64,000 nt of DNA from positions 26,122,583 to 26,186,582 of the forward strand of contig NC_089985.1 of assembly GCF_036417845.1 (NCBI RefSeq). Direction: 5' to 3'. Every line of letters starts with the position of its first letter. Positions within the stretch are counted from its first letter, which is position 1. Position numbers and translations under genes: made by a program. The notes beneath the pieces are model-generated. The model worked only from the letters and a program-made list of their open reading frames with translations, was not told where the DNA came from and made no database searches. This document shows, one piece after another, positions 53,265 through 64,000 of the stretch. The DNA comes from Apteryx mantelli (taxonomy: Eukaryota; Chordata; Aves; Apterygiformes; Apterygidae).

Positions 53265-56200
53265 GTAATAAATTTACTTGCTTTTCTTTTAATGTATAAT
53301 TGTGACATATTTATAAAATATTTTTTAAAAGGTGACTTTTTAACTAGTTTTCTGGTGTCATTTAACAACATTTAACTACTTTTTTTATTGCTAAAGGTTA
53401 AATGAAAATAAGTACAGTAACCTTGGTGATGTATAAATAAGTGATTTAGAGGGAGGATATGAAAAGAGCAGCTTTTAAAACCTGCTTTATTAGTTACAGA
53501 GAAAAATGGAAGTTTGAAAGGAACAAAGGTTCCTGGAGCAGACTCTACCTTTGTTGTCGGTTTGTACTGTAGTAGATCTTAAATTCAGTTGTGATTAGGA
53601 AGTGCGTTGCACCAGTTACTCTACAACACATGGTAAAAAGGCCTTCTCAGATCCACCTGTTGTCCTCTCTTTATATTGAAGATTGTAGGATTTTTGAAAA
53701 AGCACAGGGAACAAGTAGAGAGAAAAATGGTTTGCCGTTACAGTGTTAGGCCACAGTCCAGCAAAGATGTCTGTGCTTGAGTCCACATGCTGTAATTTCA
53801 GTAACACTCAGAATTTGGTATAAAAACATAAACATGCACAAGGTTGAGGCCGCTCGACAAATCCTGCTATCCTTAAGGTCAATAGATTTCCCATCATCTC
53901 ACGCAGTCTGATAGAACTGCAGGGAAGTGCCCTCATTTGATCATCTCTTTGTTCTAAGATGTTATTAAATAGCCTAACTTGTGCTCACTGGAGTGGCCCT
54001 TTACTTGCTGTCACACAGCAAGGTTCCTGGCAAAGGTGAGAACGTCTGGGAGTGCAGCCACAGAAGGTGTTAGCAAGCGTGTCTTCATTTGCATCATCTT
54101 TCTCAGTGAGCATGTTTGCAGGAGTTGCACTGTACAACTAGATTAAGTTGTTGAATTTTTTTGTTTGCTTAAAGGTTGGAACAATTTTATAACTATTGGT
54201 AATATTTGTTACATAAACCAAAGTTGATATAATTTCAGGAATCACAGACTAAACTGATTACTTCAGGAAACTGGGCAAGAAAATTTGTTTCATACATATC
54301 CAGAGATGGAAAACATAACAGTAGCCAAGGTATAAATTTCCTGTGCTAAAGCACTTTCTGTAACGTTCAAAGGAATTGGACAGTTCTGTCCTGTTTGGTT
54401 TATTTCATCTCAGTGTATTGGGAATAAATTTTATGTTAATATATATTTTATAATTACGAGAAGTATTATCCGAAGATTATACTCAGTGACATTCACTTTT
54501 ATCAAAGAAACTTTTGGTAAAGAGTTTTCAATTAGCCCATTCATCTTACTTGTCTTGGCTGTTTTCAGTGTTGGGTCCTATCTTCCTCACATGTATTGGC
54601 TTTCCCAGAAGCAGACTCTTGGGCTTATGTTTCACTCTGATATGATATATTCTTTATTAAGAGACGGTGTACAGTAAATACTTTAAAAGATCTTTTAACT
54701 TCATTTTTTTCTTCTCTTTAAAAAATAAATTCATGAAGAAAGCGGTGATAACTTCTAAAATCAAATTGTTCCATGAAATGATTGAAGTCCTGTTTTCTTC
54801 CCAATTTTCGTAAATCAGCTCCAAAAAAGATGCTCTGTGCTTTGTGCCAAACAGCAGAAACAGTCTGATGTTGATGTAAGTAGACAAATGTCAAACAGAT
54901 ACACTGCTAATGTAAATTTTTGGCCCAGAGAATAATAAAAATGGCATTGCACTCCCATGCTACAATCATCTACGATAAAACAGTATTTGCAGAACTGATT
55001 CAGGCTTATGGTGGGGAGGGTATAGGAACTTGTTATCTGCATAAAAAAGAGTTTGTGATATTTCATAAGTATTTTGAGTTCCTGAGCACATCGTAAGCTC
55101 AGAACCAACCATAACTGGTTGAAACTGAAATCTGACCTGGAATAGTGCTCAGTATAGATTAAAAAAAAAGCAATGGCAGGATGGCTGCACTAGTCTTGAG
55201 TTTTTTTCTATCATGAGCCTATGATGCAGTGGGGAAATAGAAAAGTACTCTTTAATATTACAATGTACATTGCTCTAGGCGTTTTTGAAGATGTTGATGG
55301 TGAAGTATCAGTGAATGTGCGGAACCTCCTGGACTCATAGTCCCTTTTTGGTTTGTACTGCTGCAGTACAATTTTTGCATCCAGAATTTGTTTTATAAGG
55401 GTCAAAAGCATACAGACTTCATGTCTTATGTGAAGACTACTGGATATGCTTTTGTATCTTAGATTGCAAGAGTTTACTTAGAGGGAAACATTATTTTTAG
55501 GAGCTACATTTAAAAATGCATACATTTCCTCTGGTACCACTGCAGCTGTGCTGTGTAACTTCCACTAGTCCCTGTGTTTGAATACCATGTTGAAAGACTA
55601 AATGCAGTGGTATTGTGTGTAGCAGAGGGAGCAGGGAGGAAATGTTTGCACCAATGACTTCCACTTACTAAAATATAACCATATCTCTAATTGTAAACAG
55701 TGTGGTCTCAATGTAAAGGCAAGCATGCAGGTTTTGCCCACAGACCTGAGGTACCCACCATGCTTCGTACCAGGAATGAAAGAGCCCACAAAACCTATTG
55801 CACACATGTTTGGGGAGTTTGGTAGATGCAGAATGTTTTCCCTAATGTTTTACTGCTGTGTTTGCAATGCTAAGGCAGATGCACATGATTCATACTTCTA
55901 TAAGCCAAAACACGTGTTCCATAAAATATGAATCTTCAGCATAAATCTTGGCTGCTTTGAAGAGAAGTGCCTTATTGTGTCCTTTTTGAAATTTGAGTAG
56001 CGCTGTTTTTTCAAAAGATTATAAAGTTTTTTGGGTTTTTTTGACAGCTCTAAGACTAAAGAATGAACATTTAATGATTAAATCTTCACTGAGAAATGTT
56101 CTTGGGACTGGCACAGACTTGCACACAATTAAGTGCGCTCGTGGCTCAAAATAACGTGTGCTGCCAGTTTTAGGAACTGACCAGTAGTAATGTTGTTGCA

Positions 56201-59169
56201 TCACATCTGTTCTCATCCATGTGAATTCATATCTCTGAATAAAGTTTGTAATGGTGTTAACAGTTCAGTGGGTCAGAAAAATGAAGAATTAATGAAGTGG
56301 ATGGCAATTTTTGCTTGCTGTCCAAATTTGTTCTGTGTGGTGAGTGGTTGTGCCAAGGAGACTGTGGTAGTGAGGTGGCAGGCAAGAGGGAGAAGCATAA
56401 TTTCATTAAAAAAAAATAACTGCAGCCTCTCACAGGGCTAATTTAGAGTGAATAACAAAAGGATTAAGAACGGTCAAAGGACATCCATGGCTCCCAAACT
56501 GTTCTGTTACACAGGGTTAAAGAGGAGAAAGCCCTTTGGCAGGGAGAAGTCCTGTGACTGTGGATGGTATTAGAGGAAGCCCTTCTAAATGGTTATTGAT
56601 AGATGGTTGCGAGCGTTGCAACAGTATAAACTGATTTGATTAAGACATACCTTCTTCTCATTTCCTACTGCAAGCTAATTCTGACTTCAGACTTTTTCTT
56701 TCAAAAAAGCACAGCTGAAACGAACCCTGATAAAAGTCAGCATCTTTTGCTAGTTTTGCCTGTGGAAAAAGGAAAACATCCCAAACCATGATGTGCAGCA
56801 CTGACTTCTGCCACATTTGTGTCATAAATATTTTAACTAGTTAATCCACACATGGAGTGGGCCTCTAAAACGAGGAAAAATAAAAAAGATGGGGTGGGAG
56901 ATGCGCCAACATGAGTAAGTCATTTAACAAGGTATACTATGATCAAACTAGCCACTTGGAAATGTGCCGTATTTGTTACTGCTCCACTTAAAAGAAGGGA
57001 AGGGGGGAGGAATGTGTGTTTTCAGGAAATAGGAGGATGGTGTTCTCATTTTTCATGTTCCTGATGGAATGTTCCCATTTTAAACACAGTGCGGGTTGTT
57101 ACATGCTATATGGTGATCTGCAAAGTTATAATTTTTGTTTTGCTGCCCCATTTCCTTAAACTGCGGGGAGAGATTGGCTGCTCCAGAGGGTGATTCTGCT
57201 TCAGTTAGCACTGTTCTTGGAATATTGCTTGACTCTCTGCACTAGGTGCAGTCATCTTTTTTTAAAAAAAATATATATACAGATAGCCCACTTTTACAAG
57301 TAATCCACATGTGAACATGGCTATGAAGGGGAAAATGCTAATGTCCATTCCCTGTATTTTTTAGAAATGACCTCATAACAAAACCCATACAGTTCAGTTT
57401 ACAGCTAGGTCATAAAGACTGAGTTTATGAGAACTGTTATTTTGTTAAATAGGACAAAATCGATGGTATTTGCCGTGATTTGGGTTTTTACAAGGCTGTA
57501 TAGAGTACATACCAAAAAATCTCCATCTTCTCCCTTTCCAACTTTCCGTTACCAGAGGACAGGCTGCTTAAGGACAGGCCTTTCTAAGAGTTTTTATAAT
57601 CCACTGTTTCTTCTTAAAGTATTTAAATTTGACTGTGGTCTAGCTAAAATGGTTAGCTGTTTGTGGCATAGAGTGCATTTTCTTAATTGTTTAAAAGGAA
57701 AATAAAAGCTGCTGGGAGGCAGAGGTAAAGCTTATTTCCTTCAAAGATTTTTGTTGTTTTTACTGGATATGTTGCCCTTGGATAGAATTATGTTTGTGTT
57801 CTTTCCAAGGGGCTCCTATTAGAGGTCTTGTAGAGTTTTTTATTATTTTTATTATTGTTACAATCACTGAAACCCCACTCAAACTTGAAGTATCAGCCAG
57901 CCTTTAAAACCAGTTTATGGAGAATGCAAGTGCTCAACTTGGTTGCTTCTTGTTGGTTTGTGTCTGCATTAGGAGCACAGGTCTAGTGAAGCACTTGCCC
58001 GGCTGTTGCATCCCATGGAAACAGCCTCTGCCCTAGCACTTCTCCGACTTCTAGCGCGGTGTGGTACTTTTCTGCGGGTGAGAGAGCTCAGTGCTGGGAC
58101 TGTGGCAATGACTCTGCACAAGTCACTTTTTCCAGGGAGCATATTTCCCTGCAGAGATCTGCAGGAGCAGATCTACCCCCCATGCATGTCCCAAATCGCG
58201 TAACCGTAGATGATAGGAATAACATGGCCCCGCTTCTCCCGGACCCGAAGGCTCCTCTGCCGAGGACGAGGCTGCACAGACCAGTGTATTAGCGAATGGC
58301 TGCTGTAGCCAGCATGTCCCGTGGCCGCAGATCTGTTTTATGGCTCCCACAGCAGATGTGAATGGCGTACTTGGAGGGGACACAGGAGCTAGAGGCAGGG
58401 GTGGGTTGATGTTTCCCCTCTCAAGGAAGGTGTTTGGTTTGCTTTGTTAGATGAGCAAACCCCGTGTGGTTCACGGAGTGTGGCACGAGCACTGGGACTT
58501 TTGCTCATAGTTTTATAATTCAAAATAAATTAAACAGAAAGCAATTAATTGCCAGGCATATCAAAAGCAGGATGTGTCATCAGGCTTGAGGCTTTGGTGT
58601 TCATGCCAGCTCCTTTCCTTGGACTGAAGGTGGGCTGCCAAGAGTGCTGCTTTGCCTCTCTCTTGCCCCGATCAGGAGGAGGATCTGGAGAAATGCTCTC
58701 CCACTTGTCTGGAGAGAACGACGAGCCGGGGTATCTGCTCTCCACATGCGCAGCAGCCCCTACGTGCACCCATCTTCTCTGGAAAGCACCTTTTTTCACC
58801 TGGTTTCAGTCCTTAATTCACTGTGAGCCTTCATGCGTGATCTTAGAGGAACCGCTGAGGCTCGCGGTGCTGTAGGATGCAGCTAGAAGGCAGAGATCCT
58901 GCTGCTTTTTGGCTTTGTGAGGGCATTGCAGTGGGACCTCACAGCTTTTAGGTTTACTATATGATAATCTCGCAAGTACTCTCTCAATGCTTTACTGTAT
59001 CCTTACTGTTGTTTTCCCATCCCTCACTCCTGAGTGAGAGGTTTGTAACTTACGTGGGTGATTTTCTCATGAGATGAATGAAGTTTATGTGCTTTATCAC
59101 TCCCAAACAATTCTGAAAAGTGAGTCTGCAGCTTGTTTAAAGGCAGCTATTCTTGTGTCCTTTGTGAAG
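53265..59169 (+). other. SYDE2: SYDE2 intron 4
   Basis: About 5.9 kb, mostly AT-rich, with a GC-richer stretch around 57960-58890 that is open in several frames but has no recognisable product. An 8-bp inverted repeat with a 2-nt spacer lies at 58148-58165. The acceptor TTTGTGAAG ends at 59169. Confidence 0.75.
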
Positions 59170-59351
59170 GTGTCCTAAAGGATTATCTGAGAGAGCTGCC
59201 TTCTCCCCTGATAACCAAACAGCTGTATGAAGCAGTGCTGGATGCCATGGTGAAAAATCCCTTGAAAATGACAGCAAGTGGTTGTGAAAATGACCCAAGT
59301 GATTCTGAGCACACAGCAGCCCTCCTGGATTGCCTGCCAGATGTTGAGAAG
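59170..59351 (+). CDS. SYDE2: SYDE2 coding exon 5 (RhoGAP core)
   Basis: This exon encodes residues 689-749. [15 protein letters not shown] is the RhoGAP helix motif xLKxxLRELPxPL, with the conserved Lys692 and Arg696. [10 protein letters not shown] at the 3' end corresponds to the next conserved RhoGAP segment. Entry is phase 1 and exit phase 0 at GTGAGC (59352). The insert [16 protein letters not shown] is polar and loop-like. Confidence 0.95.
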
Positions 59352-61088
59352 GTGAGCAATATTAGCATGTTCAAGTGATAAATCACCAGCTTCAGAAAAT
59401 AAAGAAACATTTTACACACTGGACGTAAAATATGTCCAAACGTGTTTGCCTGTTTTCTGACTTAAAGGTCTACATGGATTCTTGATGTTCTGCCTCTTTG
59501 GCTGAAAGTACTTCCATGCTCTTAGTAATTCAGGGCTCTGTATTGCTAGATGTGTTTTAGTTTGCATTTTATATTGTCTCTATAAAACTGAATGAAAAGC
59601 TGTGAATGCCGTTTTTTTTAAATGGTAGATCACAGATTATTCCCATGCAGGGTCACGCTACATTTCTGTGGAGCTCTTTGTTCTGTATGCCATGACTAAA
59701 TGAGGAAATGCATTCCTTTTCCTAAATATGTGCAATAAAGCCTTAGCTTCCCATATTATGCAGTGTAATAATGATGTGTACTGTCAGATAGCTGCCAAAT
59801 CCAACTACAGAGAAAACCAGAGTTATCTAGTTTTACTGGGAAAGAGGGAGAGAGCGAGTAGACTGCGCAGTACCTTGGGCTGGGTACTGTGTAGGTTTTG
59901 CATGCAGAGCCATTGTTAACTCTATTGGCCTACCAGATGCGTAATGCTGGGTTTGGGATTTATTGTCTTTTGACTTATGTGTTTGCAAGTGTGCAAAGTC
60001 CTCCATGGACATGCTAAGAAAGAAAAATTGTGTGGGATAGTGTGTGCTGCAGAATGAATGCTCATCTTCCATTGAGTGAAGTTGAACTTACCTTTTATGT
60101 TTATAACAGACATCATGAGATATTGCTTAACTTCACAGTTCTTTCTTCTAACATCTCATGTTATAGTGCTCTGGGTGGAACAGGTTCAATGGGCTGGGTT
60201 TGCTGGGTTGTCTGAGGTGGTGCTTTTCTTCTTAGTGCCCTCTGATTTAGGAGAGCTTGTACATTTTGGGCAAATGCTCAAATGCTCACTTGGTATGGAT
60301 TTCCTCATTCATGATGGAAGACCTACTGTAAATATTCCTAGCAATGCAAAGGATGTGATATACTGAAGGATGAGTAAATCAAGAATTTGCTTTGCTTTTT
60401 TTTTTTTGGTATGTGTATTAATGATGAATAATATCATACCCTTCAAGTAATTTCACTTCCTGAAGTACAGATATTTTTGTGCTAGACAGCTGAGAGTAAA
60501 CGTAACATAATATGTACATACATAAAATATAACTTTTATTTCTGATATTAATTAAAATAGAATGTACCTTCACAAATTATCTCTGCAAGCTAAGCAGTTA
60601 AAATGACACTATTTTTTTAGAGTTCAGGTAAATCATTTCCACTTACAGCAGACTTGGTAACCAGACAGCTAGCCAGAGGTCATTTTTGATAAAGCTAAAC
60701 TGACTTCTGGAGCTTGTTCTAGGGCTGAAGTCATGTTGAGGGTTTCTTTATTTCTTAATGTAAATGGATATTCTGTGCTGCCTCTGCAGCTTCTCTCCTT
60801 TCCCTGATGGTCCCTCTCCACTGCAAGAAAACTCATCCACATAAAACTGAGATCAGGTAAGAGACAAGCTAAGTTTTATTAGACAGTCTGTCTTAACTAG
60901 TTGGTACTGTGATGGAGTCTAGTACAGTTTTTTTATTCAGGATTTAGATGTTGCGTCAATGGGTGTCGGCAGAAAAACCTTAGCTATAATACTAGCAACC
61001 TTAATCTTATCCCTCTAGAGCAAAAACATTAGGATAACACTGCATTAGTCTAGTATCTTGCTTCCTGAAATGTATTTTTTTCTTGTAG
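59352..61088 (+). other. SYDE2: SYDE2 intron 5
   Basis: A 1.7 kb AT-rich intron with a T-rich acceptor tract ending TCTTGTAG at 61088. Nothing else was recognised. Confidence 0.85.
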
Positions 61089-61320
61089 GCTACCCTGAAG
61101 ATGCTGTTGGATCACCTGAAGTTAGTGGCTTCTTACCACGAAGTAAATAAGATGACATGCCAGAATTTAGCTGTTTGTTTTGGTCCTGTGTTACTGAGCC
61201 AGAGGCAGGAGACCAGCAACCATAACAACAGAGTCTTCATAGACTCGGAAGAACTTGCTAGTGCTCTGGACTTCAAAAAGCACATAGAAGTTCTTCACTA
61301 CTTGCTCCAGCTATGGCCAG
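61089..61320 (+). CDS. SYDE2: SYDE2 coding exon 6 (end of RhoGAP)
   Basis: This exon encodes residues 750-826 and the first base of the next codon. It contains [20 protein letters not shown], the RhoGAP motif with the conserved asparagine (Asn775) that helps bind the GTPase, and ends with [11 protein letters not shown]. Entry is phase 0 and exit phase 1 at GTAATG (61321). The 826 codons in the window stop after the RhoGAP domain. The C-terminal tail present in mammalian SYDE2 must come from exon(s) beyond the right edge. The in-frame stop after GNVS is read-through into the intron and not the real terminus. Confidence 0.94.
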
Positions 61321-64000
61321 GTAATGTTTCATGAGTCTGATCAAAGCAAAATATCAAACCATTGCTGTATGTTTTTACGTGTGACAATGTAGACCAATTC
61401 ACAGGATAACGGAGTAGTATCAGGATTCTTAAAATATGAGGTAATATGGCATAACTTCTTAACGTAAAGAAAACGTGACAATTATAATCTACTCTTTGTA
61501 TTCTGCCATTTTGTTTAATGGGAAGTTTGCAGTTTTAATTACTTCCTTACCAAATGACAGTTTGAATATAATATAAAAAGCTGTGAAAGTGCTTTATGCG
61601 AGTAAAGCAACCAGGGAGGACAAACCCATTGACAATAATGCTTTTGCATATTAATTAGGGTTTGAGTGTTTAGGTTTTGGCTTTTTTTTAATGTTTTAAA
61701 GCTGCTTTCCTGCTTTGACAGTTCAGGACAATGTGTCAGTATCGTTAGTAGTTTGGTCTCTGAGAGACCCAAGGTGTTTTTTTGCATTTGTAATTTGGTG
61801 GAGTTGGTGACATCCTTATGCTAGAAGCTATGCAACTTCAGGTCATTTCTCCAGAGCTCTGCATAAGGAGAATTGCTTTGAAAAAAAACCCATATATATA
61901 GCTTTTAGCTTCTACTTCTTAACCTGAGTAGTTCATGTACTTCTGCACAATTTGCGATCAGTCCCCAATAAGAAGGGAGGTGAAATTCTGATCCTCTCAG
62001 TGACCAAAATAGAAGCAAAGATAATTATTTTTGCTAAGGTTTCCTTTTTGAATGGGGAATAATTCTCCAGTGTTCATATTTCCCTTGGTATTCAGAGAGG
62101 CATAAGTCAGTGGAAATATTCATAGTGACATCAGTGAGCCTTGGATTTCAGCCCAGGGTGAGTTTCTCTGCATTTCTTCTGCTTGGCAATTAGGTATTGA
62201 ACTGTGGTGTCCTCTTACGCAAACACTGCATGAAGTCACAAGAGAGGCTAAGATATTGCCGCTTTTCAGTTGTAATATGGAGAGTTTGAGAATAATACAG
62301 TGAAACAATATTAGATCCAAAGCGGTTATTATTGTTTTCAGATACTTTTTGGCCAAGTAGTTGTTGAAAGTTACCTGATCATACAGAAGACGGATCCATT
62401 GTTCCACGTTGTAATATCTTCCTTTTCACAGTGGTCTGATTAATGATGGTGTGAAGAACCAATTTGTTGTGTAACCTGAATAATTTAATGTCTGCTTCTC
62501 AAATTTGGACACTGTGAACACTTTAATTTTGAGATAGAGAAGATTCCTGTCATCTAAACAGCTTATTACTCCCTTTTCAAGTATATTCATCTCTGTTGAT
62601 TTTCTGCACCAGTTGAAACATGAAACAGAATTACAGTTAATCTAAATGAGTGACATACCCAACTGGATTTGTTTTTAAAGTAAAAATAAAATAAATTTAA
62701 CAAGAGGCTGGCTTTTTATACAAGACTTAGGGGGTATCTGGGAGATGTGGAGGGCCAAGAAGGACCAGACTTGGCAATACTTACAGACAATGTGACTGCA
62801 TTTGAGACAACCAGAGGGACTTTATGCCACTCTATGCTCAGTACATAAAATATTTCACAACTCGTTTAAGGAGTGTTTGGATAAAGGCACTTACATTTGT
62901 TTGAGCGCCTTTGTAAATAAAGATTTTTGATCTTAGGAGTTTACATTCCAGACTAGAAAAGAGAAGTAAATGGTAATTATTAAACATATAGCATACAAAA
63001 ACATCTTTTTAATTCATTTGTGAATGCAGAGTAGATAGATATCATTGGTATAGGTAAACAAAAAAACCTACAAATATTGGAATTACTTACTTTTCTAATA
63101 GTTTATAAAGGGCTTTTTCAGGGTGGGGGCGGAATTCCTGCTGCAAACATGATAGAGATTCCTATTCCTCACCAGGTGGTACTTGAACCATATTATTCTG
63201 AAGAGTCAGGGAAGGGCTCCTGACTGATAAGCATGGATTGGCAAGGAATTATTTCTGGCAAATTGTGTTTTAAAAAAAAAAGGGGGGGGGGAGCGGAGGG
63301 AGGTGTCTGGCTCTGTTGCGAGTTCCTAGACATGAGCTGTAGCAGACAAAGTGCAGGCTAGACATGTAAGCATGTAGTCTTCAGCTTAGTATTTCATAAT
63401 CAAACTATGTAAGATGCACAACAAATGTTACTATTAAAAGGTGTTGTTATGATTACAAAAAGGATTGAAATCTATGTTGTATTTTTGTCTTTCTGCTTGC
63501 TTTTTATGGCAGATCACCTCAAATAGTCTCTGCTTTACTTAATAATTCTGGTTACATCTGTATCTATAGACTATCTAAATCTGTAAGGATTTTTTAAAAG
63601 TATATATTTTTAAAATATATATATTTAAAAAAAAATTTAAGATAAAAGAATTGTTGGAGTGGGTTTAACCCTTTCTTGAGTAGAAATGTGACGTATCAAG
63701 ACAGCTGAAGAAAATACAGAAGAAAACATAGTTCACTTGAATCTCATTGGAACAGCGCAACAAAATTGACAAGTTTGTGAATAATGTACTGAAGTCATTC
63801 AAGTGCCCAAAGGTTTCTTGTGGTGCATCAGACACTGATCAGTATCAAGAATGTTCTGGGTGAGTCGGTGATTTCAGCTGTCACGAGTTGCTTCTTCATT
63901 CCTATCGCAAGCAATAGTTTCCACCCTGGGAGTATCGCTAGGCTTGCTGCTCCTGCCAAAAGGATCATTGGCAGCAGGTCGCTGTGAATCAGAAGGTATC
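61321..64000 (+). other. SYDE2: SYDE2 intron 6, 5' portion
   Basis: The last 2.7 kb of the window. I found no phase 1 exon resembling the SYDE2 tail. It contains a CTCF-like site at 63169-63182, an A10/G10 tract at 63272-63291 and an AT-rich TATATA/A-rich stretch at 63600-63640. Confidence 0.6.

Noticed and set aside
58006-58875. Multiple open frames in the GC-richer part of SYDE2 intron 4
   Set aside because: RhoGAP coding sequence joins directly from exon 4 to exon 5 in phase, leaving no need for an extra exon, and the translations are not recognisable.

Overview
This 64 kb window is vertebrate nuclear DNA, most likely from a bird. A non-avian sauropsid (crocodilian or turtle) cannot be excluded. 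The evidence is a set of spliced genes with GT-AG introns, two dense CpG islands, a CR1-type LINE tail near 30.1 kb, and gene order matching the BCL10 - C1orf52 - SYDE2 block of human 1p22. All three genes lie on the + strand. I recognised them from exon translations, with splice sites and reading phases checked by hand.

Layout. (1) 1-5.2 kb: 3' part of BCL10, with the end of intron 1, a CARD exon, the terminal coding exon and a long 3' UTR ending at an AATAAA near 5.2 kb. The first coding exon is upstream of the window. (2) 6.3-9.7 kb: complete C1orf52 homolog, three coding exons, 187 residues, starting inside a CpG island. (3) 9.7-31.9 kb: about 22 kb of gene desert with no supportable host gene. 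It holds the most unexpected object in the window, a heavily decayed Ty3/gypsy (Metaviridae-type) pol remnant at about 13.85-15.66 kb, where reverse transcriptase, RNase H and integrase remnants follow in the expected order. It also holds a CR1 fragment, a weaker second CR1-like stretch, a strong CTCF-like motif, two perfect 11-bp inverted repeats and several CpG-rich patches. (4) 31.9-64 kb: SYDE2. This starts with a CpG-island promoter carrying a G-rich minisatellite and a G-quadruplex motif, followed by a short first coding exon and five more coding exons for the acidic/serine-rich linker, C2 domain and RhoGAP domain. The last coding exon or exons lie beyond the right edge.

The three genes do not form one pathway. 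BCL10 is the CARD adaptor of the CARMA-BCL10-MALT1 NF-kB signalosome. C1orf52 is a small, poorly characterised charged protein. SYDE2 is a C2-RhoGAP protein related to synapse-defective-1. Their arrangement looks like conserved synteny rather than functional clustering. Most other open frames in the window show no recognisable domain, splice context or homology and were left out.
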